From: Rhizomys pruinosus
Lineage: Eukaryota; Chordata; Mammalia; Rodentia; Spalacidae
Assembly (NCBI GenBank): GCA_009823505.1
Contig: VZQC01000568.1
Span: forward strand, 11,437-75,436
Length of the DNA: 64,000 nucleotides
Direction: 5' to 3'
Of the stretch, positions 1-10,244 are shown piece by piece; within the stretch, counting starts at the first letter, position 1, and the number at the start of each line of letters is the position of its first letter. The translations under genes were made by a program, and so were the position numbers. A model generated the notes under the pieces. That model made no database searches, was not told the DNA's origin, and saw only the letters and a list, made by a program, of their open reading frames with translations.

Positions 1-835
1 GGCTAGCTAAGATCAAGAAAACAAAAGACAACAGATGCTGGAGGGGTTGTGGGGAAAGGGGAACACTCATCCACTGCTGGTGGGAATGTAAACTTGTACA
101 ACCACTATGGAAAGCAGTGTGGAGAACCCTTAAAAGACTCGGAATGAGCCTACCACTTGACCCAGTCATACCAGTCCTGGGTCTATACCCCAAAGACTCA
201 TCCTACTGCAAGGATATATGCACGTCCATGTTTATTGCAGCTCTTTTCACAACAGCGAAGAGCTGGAACCAACCCAAATGCCCCTCAACAGATGAGTGGA
301 TGACAAAAATGTGGTACATCTGCACAATGCAGTAATTCAGCGGTAAAGAAAGATGGCATTGTGAACTTTGCAGGTAAATGGATGGAGCTCGAAGCCATTA
401 TGCTGAGTGAAGTAACACAGTCCCAGAAAGACAGAGAATAGCTTCCCTCATTTGTGGATGCTAACACCAAATCCCCCAGACAAAAGGCAAGCTGAATGGC
501 ATTATGGTTATATTTCCGTTTATCTGAAAGAAACTATGTTGTTATAATGTGAATCTCTCAACGGGCTCTAGTATCCACCCACCAATTATTTTCAGACTCT
601 GTAATTACTGTATATGGGTGGAGAGTATGTATCCATATTTTAGAGTAATATAAAATTAATGGAGTAAAATGTGAATTCCTAAACATAAAAAAAAAAGACT
701 GAAAGATGCAGGACAGTTATGGCAGAATGCATGATCTGGGGTGGGATGGAGTGGGGTGGGGGGATGGGAAAGGGGAATAAGCCTGAACTGAATTGAAAAA
801 TGATGTATGAAATACATAAAACATCAACAAAAAAA
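1..835 (+). mobile_element. LINE-1 3' end (ORF2 C-terminal remnant plus 3' UTR), 5'-truncated by the window edge
   Basis: The first 440 bases read as the C-terminal end of an L1 ORF2 reverse-transcriptase protein. The 117-335 stretch carries the familiar L1 order: paired Trp/Lys, a Pro-rich turn, then a Trp-Met dipeptide. The frame is broken at about 335 and no intact ORF remains. It continues into an L1 3' UTR with a G-rich polypurine block at about 737-777, and ends in an A-rich tail near 830. A related 3' end fragment sits at 20790-20910, sharing the words just before the tail, and a 3' UTR-like fragment is at 42295-42435. The element is dead. The rest of it, if present, lies left of the window. 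Confidence 0.9.
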
Positions 836-1121
836 CTTAAAGATTATTTAGACATCCATAGTCAACATGCTTCATTTTATATAAATATATATGAAGGTAC
901 TATACATATGCAGGTGTACAACATATATTTTATATGTAATGCATGCACTTACATATATTGTGCTAGACAGCTTCAGCTGTCAACTTGACACACCTGGGAA
1001 GAAGGAACAAGCCAGTAAAGTGTTCCTCCTCCATGGGCTGTGCTTCAGTTCCTGCCCTGAGCTCCGGGTTCCCCTCCATAATGAACTGTAATCTGAAGTT
1101 GAAATAAAACCCTTTCCTCCC

Positions 1122-1578
1122 TGTATTCGTCAAGGTTCTCTAAAGAAACAATCAGTAGGACATGAATATATATTCATATAGGCTCATGGGCTAGGGTCCA
1201 GGTAGTCCAACCATGCCTGCACCACACTGGAGAGGCTGAGAATCTGGTAGTTGCTCAGTCCACAAGGCTGGATGTCTCAGCAGTCCTAATCTGGCACTGA
1301 AAGCCTATGGATTCTGGGAGATCTGTTAGTCTTCAGCTATGCTGGAATCCCAGGAGTTGGTCATAGCGGCAAGATGAACTCACATGTCAGAGAGAAGGCA
1401 AGCAGCAAAAACTGACAAGCTCCCTTCGGTCATGGCCTTTTATAGAGGCTGCCATCAGAAGGTAATGCCTACATTTAGGGTGGGTCTTCCAGCTTCAGAT
1501 GATCCAAACCAAAGGTCTTTTTCTCATTTTAGTTAATCCCAGGTCCAGTCAAGATGACACCCAAGATTAGCCATCGCA
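1122..1578 (+). mobile_element. Solo LTR nested in the 5' LTR of the 959-3235 element
   Basis: A 457-bp block starts TGTATTCG, ends ATCGCA, and is flanked by the 5-bp duplication CTCCC (1117-1121 and 1579-1583). The intact 3' LTR at 3016-3235 shows the empty site: its CTTTCCTCCCCAAG sequence matches the joined flanks without the insertion. The TG...CA ends and 5-bp duplication indicate an LTR left by recombination. Orientation is uncertain. Family is not assigned. Confidence 0.7.
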
Positions 1579-1643
1579 CTCCCCAAGTTGGTTTTGGTCA
1601 GTGTTTTTAGCACAGTAATAGAGAAGTAAATTAGCACAGACAT

Positions 1644-1655
1644 TGGGACCAGGAG
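1644..1655 (+). other. Primer-binding site, leucine-tRNA type
   Basis: TGGGACCAGGAG begins 6 bases after the 5' LTR end. It differs at one base from TGGTACCAGGAG, the Leu-tRNA-complementary site for which the ERVL group is named. This supports the LTR call and its + orientation. Confidence 0.6.
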
Positions 1656-2340
1656 TTGGGTACTTCTGTGATGAACCTGACCACATGTGTCTGAGAGGAC
1701 TTGGAAGTTTTTGGAACTTTGCAAAAGAAAGGTTCTTGGAGCTCAGTGAGCTGTTCTGTAGGAACCTGAAAAACAATGCTCAAAGAGGTAGATGGAGGCC
1801 TGGTTTATGAAGGTTCAAAGGGAAGCAAAGACTCTACCTACGCCATTTGTGTGACATATTTTAAATCAAGAATTTCTGGAAGTAAAACCTATTGTGCTTT
1901 GCTAGGATAATTGATGCTGATCAGCTGGGGCTGAAAAATCAGCCGTAAGTAAAAAGAGATCAGCATCATTCAGTCAAATCTTCTGGGAAGTATTTCTCAG
2001 GGTCAGCACAGAGAAGCTGTGGTCCACAAGGACCAAGGCTGCACATCAAACTGGCAGCAGAAGGTGGTATTGTGGAAGGGTCTCCCTAGGGTATTAGCCT
2101 TGAAGATGTGAAGAAGTCATTGAGAGAAACTGAGGCTTTGCACTGTGAGAGGCCAGGAAAGCCACCAGTGAAGGCACAGCCTCAGTTGCAATGGAGATCC
2201 CAGCATATTGGACACACCAGGACTATGGGAGAACCACCAGAACAGCGGCAGGTATGGAACGGAGCCCACTGAGCCATGATACACACTGTGTGCACTGTGG
2301 GTGGCAGTGCCAGGGGAAAGCGGCAGAGGTCCTCTGGCGC

Positions 2341-2755
2341 GCAGGACAGTGAGTGGATCCCAGACATTCAACACCGAACTAAACTGCCGGATCTGGAGCC
2401 CAGGACAGTGAGTGGGTCCCAGACATTCAACACCGAGCTAAACTGCTGGATCTGGAGCCCAGGACACTGTGAGTGGATCCCAGACATTCAACACCAAGCT
2501 AAACTGATGGATCTGGAGCCCAGAACACTGTGAGTGGATCCTGGACATTCAACACCGAACTAAACCGCTGGATCTGGAGCCCAGGACACTGTGAGTGGAT
2601 CCCAGACATTCAACACCGAGCTAAACTGCTGGATCTGGAGCCCAGGACACTGTGAGTGGAGCCTGGACATTCAACACTGAGCTAAACTGCTGGATCTGGA
2701 GCCCAGGACACTGTAAGTGGATCCCAGACATTCAACACCAAGCTAAACTGCTGGA
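2341..2755 (+). repeat. 61-bp minisatellite, about 7 units
   Basis: The word GACATTCAACACC recurs at about 2363, 2423, 2484, 2545, 2606, 2667 and 2728, giving a period of 60-61 bp. Units share GAGCCCAGGACACTGTGAGT followed by a GGATCC-like centre, and differ by scattered single substitutions. It lies wholly within the internal region of the LTR element. Confidence 0.93.
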
Positions 2756-3245
2756 TTTTGGTTTTACTTATGTGTTCAGTCCTTCCCTTTTGAAAGAAGA
2801 CAGTATATAACTTGTTTTGGGTTTTATAGAAATTCACAAAGATTGTAAAGACTTTGAACTTTTAAAGTGCTGGGTTGTTGTTTTTTTTAAAGACTGTGGG
2901 ACTTTTAAGTTGTACTGTTTCATGTTGTGATATTAACATTATCTTGGGGACAAGAAATGGAAAGGTTGTGGATTAATAGTGGTATCTGTGTGTCAAGTTG
3001 ACAAGGAGTCAACTGTGTGCTAGACAGCTTCAGCTGTCAACCTGACACACCTGGGTAGAGGGAGCAAGCCAGTGAGTAGTGTTCCTCCACCATCTGTGCT
3101 TGGGTTCTGGCCTGAGCTTCTGCCCTGGTTCCCCTCCATGGTCAACTGTAAGGTGAAGGTGAAATAAAGTCTTTCCTCCCCAAGTTGACTTTGGTTAGTG
3201 TTTTTACCACAGCTGTGGAAAAGCAAACTGGAACATATATGTAAA

Positions 3246-3279
3246 GTGTGTACATACACATACACACACACACACACAG
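3246..3279. repeat. (CA)n microsatellite
   Basis: Alternating CA/TA run just right of the LTR element. Confidence 0.9.
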
Positions 3280-4234
3280 AGCAATTAAAGGAAGAAAATG
3301 CCAAGATCCTATTCTGTATCACTGATTGACAACCAGACACTTTGCCTAGAGACATCTGGCAATGGATGGAAGTGTTTATTCTTCTGAAATTGGTGCAGAG
3401 AAGTGGTGTTGCTGTTACCTAGAAAACAGAGGCCAGGTACATTGCTAAACACCCTACCATAAATGGGGCATCACCCCAAATGCCAACGGTCATAGTAGAG
3501 AAAGCCTGCTGTGTGCTAACCGTTATATAGTTGGTATCAGGATGCTGGTGGGCTTTCCGTGCCTGTCTTAAGAACAAAGGTGGTGGAGATTTAGAGGGAT
3601 CTACACTGCTTTCTCTGTTTTCTGGGATATCTCGAACTTGATTTGGAATTATTTAAATTACTTTTCTAAACAGTCAATTGAATAAAAGGAAAAGGCTTTA
3701 TATAGTTCATGTAAGTTTTTCTATTTTGAAAATGGAAGTTATGATTAAAATTGGCATCTCCGAAGCTCTTAATTGCTACTTGCTGCATTGCTGAGAGGGA
3801 ACAATAACTCCAAGACCAGCCAGATGGGAATTGTCAAGATAAGAAATGAACCAACGTTCACATTCTAATCAGAAGACAAATTCTGTTTGCACATTTTGAA
3901 TTCTGCTTAAGTAGTAAGCAATACATTTCTTTAATTCATTCCTAAGTGGTTATTAATTGGCTGACTAATTTTCCACCATTGGGTTTAATCTCCTAAATCC
4001 TATTAGATTAAAAAACAGTAAAGCAGAGTTTGCATAACAACATTCTGTATGTTGAGGACTTTATCAACTTGGATGGGAACAGACTGGTTTTGGCTATCAC
4101 AAGTGACCCTCCTGGAGGCATGTGAGCTGCCTGGAGACACTTCTCCAAACTCGTTTCCGACTGATATATAATTCAGTGTTTCGGTTCATACACCCAGAAC
4201 CAAAGCAACTGGGTGCCTTCCAAGCAAGAGCCCT
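3280..4234. other. Gene-free interval; AT-rich unique block at 3620-4060
   Basis: No coding frame of note and no recognisable SINE. The 3620-4060 part is AT-rich, apparently single-copy, and has several homeodomain-core words (TAATT/ATTAA, for example around 3955-3975). It looks like the sort of sequence found in conserved noncoding elements, but conservation cannot be tested here. Confidence 0.4.
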
Positions 4235-4391
4235 AGGAATGTGCATGAACTCCTCTGGTCATCCCCTCTGTCCTGGGAATGTGCATGAACTCCTCTGGTC
4301 ATCCCCTCTGTCCTGGGAATGTGCATGAACTCCTCTGGTCATCCCCTCTGTCCTGGGAACGTGCATGAACTCCTCTGGTCATCCCCTCTGT
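4235..4391 (+). repeat. 40-bp minisatellite, 4 units
   Basis: An exact 40-bp period containing GTGCATGAACTCCTCTGGTC runs for nearly four units with one visible substitution (GGGAAT to GGGAAC in the last). Such homogeneity implies recent expansion or active conversion. Confidence 0.95.
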
Positions 4392-5041
4392 CCCTTCACC
4401 CGTGAGGTCACCCCACCTTCACAGGCCTCTTCGCTGCTCTTCCTCTTGCCCCTCCCCTTAGAAGTGCTACATCAGATGGAGACTTACAGAGAAACACGTG
4501 AGAAAAGCCACTGTTTCGGTTTTTTGGGTTTTTTGGGTTTGTTTTTTTTTTTTTTGTTTTTGGTCTTTGTGAGACAGGGTCTCCCTGTAGCCCCAGCTGT
4601 CCTGGAACTCATTCCTGTAGACCAGGCGGGCCTTGAACTCACAGAGATCTGCCTGCCTGCCTCCTTCTTTATGGCGTGCACCACCACACCTGGCTCGGTG
4701 CTTCCTTCTGTCACGAGACTGAGTACTGCGCCTGCAGAGAAGATGGCCAATACACAGAGCGTCCACACACTGGAGCTGATGTCCATATCTCCACATAGAT
4801 AATTAAGCCATGAAGAAAGGCCGTTCTAAAGGCCTCGCCTCTGAAACCTGCGGAACTTTTCTTTTTTTCGAGTCTACTGAAAGCTACTGAGAAAGGATTA
4901 CAAATTGAGGTTCATCTCTCACTAGTTGCTGGGCTTTGACAAATAAAGCAATTGTAAAAAGCATGGGGTGTGCAGTGCTTCTCAAAGCCCATTTGTTTGA
5001 CATAATACAGCCGCGGACGGCCAGGGAAATGAATGGCAGTA

Positions 5042-5340
5042 CTTAACATAATCACTTCATGTTGTGTAACCAGGATCAGGCCTCATTGCTTTATTGCTTG
5101 CAAAGAATTTGATGATAATAAAGTTGATTGTTAGTATGAAGATATAAATTGTTCCACAGTTAAAGTTGTTAATAACAGCAAAGGAACACAAAAGAAGAAA
5201 AATAGGCTTGAGTAGCCCAAATTCATCGCTAATTGCCTGTGCACTCATTACAGGCTGACCAGGGCTAATTATCTAATTAAACTAAAGGCTGCTGGCTTAG
5301 AGACATCCAAGGCACTGTGATGTTGGCTGTCAATTACCTC
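5042..5340. promoter_or_regulatory. Candidate noncoding regulatory block inside the duplication (speculative)
   Basis: Unique AT-rich sequence dense in homeodomain-type cores (TAATTA-like words around 5262-5282) with no coding potential and no repeat signature. Its copy at about 6937-7235 is unchanged. The call rests only on composition and motif density. Confidence 0.25.
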
Positions 5341-5748
5341 AGCATGTCCTCCCGAAATGTGTAGTTAACTTGAGGCATGTTTTGCTTTTCCCATCAGCAA
5401 TACATGGCATTCTGATTGCATGGTAATTTGTGCTCAGAAGGAAGAAAGTTTTTTTTTCTTTTGAAAAATATACTACAGAAAAGCAGAATAACAGCAAAAA
5501 TTTCAAGCAAGAACTCCTGCTCATTTTACTGCATGATCTACATTCAGGAAAAATCAATGAAATCCACTTAAGCTAAAAAAGTACAAGAGAGACACAAAAG
5601 ACGAACCAAGCCCTCCCCATCTGCACACCGCTGAGTGTCCCCTGCCATGCTGGAACTTGCTATGGACACCGGGCTGGCCTCCCGAGTGCTGGGATTAAAG
5701 GCATGCACCACCATGCCCAGCACCCTCGCTTTTTTTTTTTTTTTTTTT

Positions 5749-5978
5749 AATTTTTATTTATTTCTGTATGTGTATGAATGTACTGGGTGCATGCAGGTCT
5801 GTGCACCCTGGTGTGCAAGGCCGCGGAGGTCAGAAGAGGGTCCCGGATTCCCTGGAACTGGAGTTCTCCTGGAATTTGAGTTACAGAGGTTCTCGCCCGC
5901 CATGTGGGTGCTGGGGATCGAACCGCCCTCTGAAGAGCGGTGGGGCGCTCTTAACCGCTAGGCCATCTCTCCAGCCCC
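5749..5978 (-). mobile_element. B2-type SINE, only in duplication copy 1
   Basis: Reverse complement of the window's common tRNA-derived SINE, beginning GGGGCTGGAGAGATGGCCTA at the right end with box A/B-like sequence. It is bounded by a 19-T run on the left (its own tail) and, unusually, a 21-T run on the right. Copy 2 has a single 24-T run at this place. Confidence 0.9.
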
Positions 5979-6245
5979 TTTTTTTTTTTTTTTTTTTTTG
6001 CACCCTCTGCTTTTAAAAGCATCCTTTGTGATGATCCACAGTAGTTTGCAGTATGAAATTATTATACTTATTTTCATATAGTCATAATTTTTAATTCATC
6101 TCATTTTTTAAGTTGCAAAGGAAAGTGGTAAACCGTCCCGACTGGTCCATCATCTACGCTCCAGATGTTCCACTTTCAGGTTGTGCTGTGATTTACACTT
6201 CTTCTAAATGATACAACACAGCAGTTCTTGGACAAGGCTCCCAGA

Positions 6246-6246
6246 N
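6246..6246. other. Single ambiguous base (n)
   Basis: The only non-ACGT base I noticed. It falls exactly where homology between the two duplicate copies ends, so it may mark an assembly or consensus join. Confidence 0.95.
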
Positions 6247-6447
6247 TGGCTTCCATGGGCTCTGCATAACACAGGTGCATTTATATACATGCAGGGATAA
6301 CATTCTGGTACACAAAATAAAAATATATCAATAAAGTTTTAGAAAAATATTTCTGATCTATAGGTGGTTGAATCCATGGATATGGAACCCACAGATGTGA
6401 AAGATGAACTCTACTTGCTGCTTTCTTTCCCCTCTCTTTTTTTTTTG
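6247..6447. other. Spacer between the duplicate copies
   Basis: About 200 bp not found in or beyond copy 2. The first 75 bases resemble the 3' tail of a B2-type SINE. The rest includes a short diverged interspersed-repeat-like stretch near 6362-6410 that I cannot assign. Confidence 0.5.
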
Positions 6448-7896
6448 GTCTTTTTGAGACAGGGTCTCCCTGTAGCCCCAGCTGTCCTGGAACTCATTCT
6501 GTAGACCAGGCTGGCCTTGAACTCACAGAGATCTGCCTGCCTCTGCCTCCCAAGTGCTAGGATTAATGGCGTGCACCACCACACCTGGCTCGGTGCTTCC
6601 TTCTGTCACGAGACTGAGTACTGCGCCTGCAGAGAAGATGGCCAATACACAGAGCGTCCACACACTGGAGCTGATGTCCATATCTCCACATAGATAATTA
6701 AGCCATGAAGAAAGGCCGTTCTAAAGGCCTCGCCTCTGAAACCTGCGGAACTTTTCTTTTTTTCGAGTCTACTGAAAGCTACTGAGAAAGGATTACAAAT
6801 TGAGGTTCATCTCTCACTAGTTGCTGGGCTTTGACAAATAAAGCAATTGTAAAAAGCATGGGGTGTGCAGTGCTTCTCAAAGCCCATTTGTTTGACATAA
6901 TACAGCCGCGGACGGCCAGGGAAATGAATGGCAGTACTTAACATAATCACTTCATGTTGTGTAACCAGGATCAGGCCTCATTGCTTTATTGCTTGCAAAG
7001 AATTTGATGATAATAAAGTTGATTGTTAGTATGAAGATATAAATTGTTCCACAGTTAAAGTTGTTAATAACAGCAAAGGAACACAAAAGAAGAAAAATAG
7101 GCTTGAGTAGCCCAAATTCATCGCTAATTGCCTGTGCACTCATTACAGGCTGACCAGGGCTAATTATCTAATTAAACTAAAGGCTGCTGGCTTAGAGACA
7201 TCCAAGGCACTGTGATGTTGGCTGTCAATTACCTCAGCATGTCCTCCCGAAATGTGTAGTTAACTTGAGGCATGTTTTGCTTTTCCCATCAGCAATACAT
7301 GGCATTCTGATTGCATGGTAATTTGTGCTCAGAAGGAAGAAAGTTTTTTTTTCTTTTGAAAAATATACTACAGAAAAGCAGAATAACAGCAAAAATTTCA
7401 AGCAAGAACTCCTGCTCATTTTACTGCATGATCTACATTCAGGAAAAATCAATGAAATCCACTTAAGCTAAAAAAGTACAAGAGAGACACAAAAGACGAA
7501 CCAAGCCCTCCCCATCTGCACACCGCTGAGTGTCCCCTGCCATGCTGGAACTTGCTATGGACACCGGGCTGGCCTCCCGAGTGCTGGGATTAAAGGCATG
7601 CACCACCATGCCCAGCACCCTCTGCTTTTTTTTTTTTTTTTTTTTTTTTGCACCCTCTGCTTTTAAAAGCATCCTTTGTGATGATCCACAGTAGTTTGCA
7701 GTATGAAATTATATTACTTATTTTCATATAGTCATAATTTTTAATTCATCTCATTTTTTAAGTTGCAAAGGAAAGTGGTAAACCGTCCCGACTGGTCCAT
7801 CATCTACGCTCCAGATGTTCCACTTTCAGGTTGTGCTGTGATTTACACTTCTTCTAAATGATACAACACAGCAGTTCTTGGACAAGGCTCCCAGAA
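6448..7896. repeat. Tandem duplication, copy 2 (lacks the B2 SINE)
   Basis: Partner of 4553-6245. It keeps a complete minus-strand B1 at its left edge and has a 24-T tract at 7626-7649 where copy 1 has a SINE. That tract is flanked by the 11-bp direct repeat GCACCCTCTGC (7615-7625 and 7650-7660), which looks like a target-site duplication. Divergence from copy 1 is a handful of bases. Confidence 0.95.
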
Positions 7897-8506
7897 GGCT
7901 TGGAAAGAAGAGTTAGCTCCCTGCAGGAAGGGTGACCCCACAGTGGATCATGAGTTAGTCGTGCAGTGTGTACGACTAGTGCCGACTGAGCCGTCCAAGC
8001 CATGATGAGCTACGAAATGGCCAATTTCAATCAAGAGTACCCCATTTTCCTCCAATTCCCCCTAAAAGCCCATAAAAGGCCACCAGGCAGGACAACGACC
8101 CGCCCCTCCCTGGAGCCACCAGGCAGGACAACGACCCGCCCCTCCCTGGAGCCCCTGTCACTCTTCCTCACTTTCTCTTACTCCCTTTTCCTTAAAAACA
8201 TGTCTCCCCCCGCTCACTCCTGGTAGCCATGGCTTTATTCTTCAAAGTGAGGAGTGAACTCAGAAGCCCGTGACTCAGGGCAGCTTTGGAGGTCACTGGT
8301 TGCCAGACCCTAGCTCCCCAAGTTCAGATCACCAAGAATAGAGAAAGACTCCACTGCGCCCATAAACCTGACAAGAAGCTACTTAAGCAGACACATGCAA
8401 TAGTAAACCTACTGATTTTAAGGCAGTCAAATGCTCAGAAGTTTTCTAGGTAAATTCTCAATGTAGCAGCCCTTCAGGAAGGGCTTCTCCCAAGAAAGAA
8501 CAATCT
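7897..8506. other. Unassigned sequence, possibly an old LTR; 36-bp direct repeat at 8080-8151
   Basis: Two identical adjacent 36-bp units (8080-8115, 8116-8151) share GGCAGGACAACGACCCGCCC. A CATAAAAG TATA-like word at 8071 and a TTTATT at about 8233 give it an LTR flavour, but I found no paired terminal repeat or flanking duplication. No gene is visible. Confidence 0.4.
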
Positions 8507-8728
8507 GGGGCTGGAGAGATGGCCTAGCGGTTAAGAGCGCTGACTGCTCTTGCAGAGGACCTGGGTTCGATCCCCAGCACCCACATGGCAGCTGAGAACC
8601 GTCTTTAACTCCAGCTCCAGGGGAATCCGATGCCCTCTTCTGACCTCCGTGGCACTGCACGACACGGGTGCACAGACCTACATGCAGACAATACATTCAT
8701 AGACATAAAAAAAAAAATTTTTTTTTTA
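8507..8728 (+). mobile_element. B2-type SINE with 15-bp target-site duplication
   Basis: Begins GGGGCTGGAGAGATGGCCTA, carries the tRNA-like box B word GGGTTCGATCC, and ends in an A/T tail. AAGAAAGAACAATCT flanks both ends (8492-8506 and 8729-8743). The perfect duplication suggests a young insertion. Confidence 0.95.
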
Positions 8729-8743
8729 AAGAAAGAACAATCT

Positions 8744-10244
8744 CAAATGAGTTCTTTTCCATCTTCAGTTCTGTCGATCCTGGAATCAGGGCTGCAAGCA
8801 CAGAGAACCCAGAACCCAGGCTGCCCCTTTCAGGGGCCGTTCAGACAGGTGTCAGTCATGAATATACAGACACTCCCTGAATAGTGAGGGGGCCAACTTT
8901 CCCTTTCACTGCCTCTTGAAGCTGAACATCAACTGTTTCACCACTTGTGTTTAAAATCCATTAATTAAAATAAATAGAAAGTTAAAAAAAATTACTTTCA
9001 GCCAGGAGGAAAAGGACAGATGGGAAAGCGGAGGAGGTAGAGATAGCTGATGTCTTCTTAGAGGGAAAAGAAAACAAGAAGCCTGGAGGGGCGGCAGCGC
9101 CGAGAGGTGCCGCGGCCGGAACTTAACTTACAGCTCATGACTGTTTTGAGTGTCTTAACACGAACTCTGAAAGGACAGGAGGGAAACCTCTCCAGCATCT
9201 CGTCAAAGGGCTGCTGAAATCTTGAACCTGCTCTAGGAGGGGAATTCCTGGTCCTGCAGCATGTGAGACTGAGCAGGCAAAAGCCTGTCTTCCTGAGCCA
9301 TTCAGGAAGCTACAGACCCTACCACCTCTGTCTGCAAATTCTCCTAATTTTATTCCTTCCTCCTTTGTCTTCCATTGCTGGAAACAAGACCCCCCGTAAG
9401 TAGGAAGGAAAAGGAATCAACTCAAGTCCTTCTCTGCTCCCACCTCCAGGTCTGCAGCCCAACTTCTTAACCTTCCAGTCCAGATCTCAGACAGCGTTGC
9501 ACAGATGAATGCGGCGAGGTGGGACGCAAAACTCGGCAACAGTAAAAAGTTTCCGAATGTGCAATGACTAAAACCAAATTCCAAATCAAACGCATCCCCA
9601 GATGTTCTGGCAGTGAGACTTCATGGCAGCCTTGGTTCTGAACACACAGTGTGCACCCTGGGCATGAGGTCACGTCATACAACACAATCAACACTGCCTG
9701 AACCCCTCCCGCTCAGATTCAAGGCTAGTATGTGCTGGCAAGTGTATCGCTTTTGCTGAATGTGCAACATTTAACATTCCTTATTAAAACATAATGGTTT
9801 AACTAGAGAAAACAAAGACTTAGTATTTTTCCTCACACCATTCCTCACCATGTTTCAATTCGTTTATCTTTGAACTACATTGTGTTAAGATTTTTGATAT
9901 TAAAAATGCTATTTGAGCTGCAGACGAGAGTTTCAGTAAAATTAAAAAAAAAACTGTAAGTGAATTTTGGATTGGAACTAGGACAGAATATCTAATAATT
10001 CTGAAATGAACCTAAACACGTTTCTGACACTTCATACCACATATTTATACAAGGTGACAGTCTCAGGACTACCATAAAACCAAACTATCCATCAACTCTA
10101 GAAAATGTTGAAGATGCTCTGCATCCCTTACTGTCAGATATTCAGCCCGATTTAGTTCCTTATATAAGCAAATCCAAGTCATTAGTAGGCAAACTTGCTT
10201 TCCTTGTTACTCAAGTAAAAATCATATAGCTATCAAAGATTTTT
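8744..10244. other. Gene-free interval
   Basis: No coding frame, splice pattern or recognisable repeat. A short CpG-bearing patch at 9085-9120 stands out from an AT-rich background but is too small to call an island. Confidence 0.5.

Larger units (their letters stand above)
959..3235 (+). mobile_element. ERVL/MaLR-type non-autonomous LTR retrotransposon, with both LTRs and a target-site duplication
   Basis: Two related direct repeats bound this element. The 3' LTR is 3016-3235 (220 bp). The 5' LTR is 959-1638, which becomes about 218 bp once a nested insertion is removed. Both begin TGTGCTAG, end in CA, and carry an AATAAA signal in the second half. The 5-bp word TATAT flanks the element on both sides (954-958 and 3236-3240), as expected for an endogenous-retrovirus-type insertion, although the word is low complexity. 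The internal part (1639-3015) has no retroviral reading frame, so it must have been mobilised by enzymes supplied elsewhere. It starts with a leucine-tRNA-like primer-binding site, which points to the ERVL/MaLR group. It also contains a 61-bp minisatellite. Confidence 0.75.
4553..6245. repeat. Tandem duplication, copy 1 (contains an extra B2 SINE)
   Basis: This segment is repeated at 6448-7896 with an offset of 1895 bases through 4676-5720. The shared part includes a minus-strand B1 (4553-4700), a B1 fragment (5635-5722), and about 900 bp of unique AT-rich sequence. Over 4700-5700 the copies appear identical. Differences are an altered centre in the B1 near 4660, a few substitutions near 6055, and a minus-strand B2 at 5749-5978 found only here. 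Homology stops at 6245, next to an ambiguous base. It may be a genuine recent duplication or two haplotypes assembled in tandem. Confidence 0.95.

Noticed and set aside
117..335. Intact L1 ORF2 gene
   Set aside because: Only a C-terminal piece with a broken frame is in the window.
8507..8728. tRNA gene (box A/B words in this and similar elements)
   Set aside because: The tRNA-like words belong to B2-type SINEs with A-rich tails and target duplications. The cloverleaf is not preserved.
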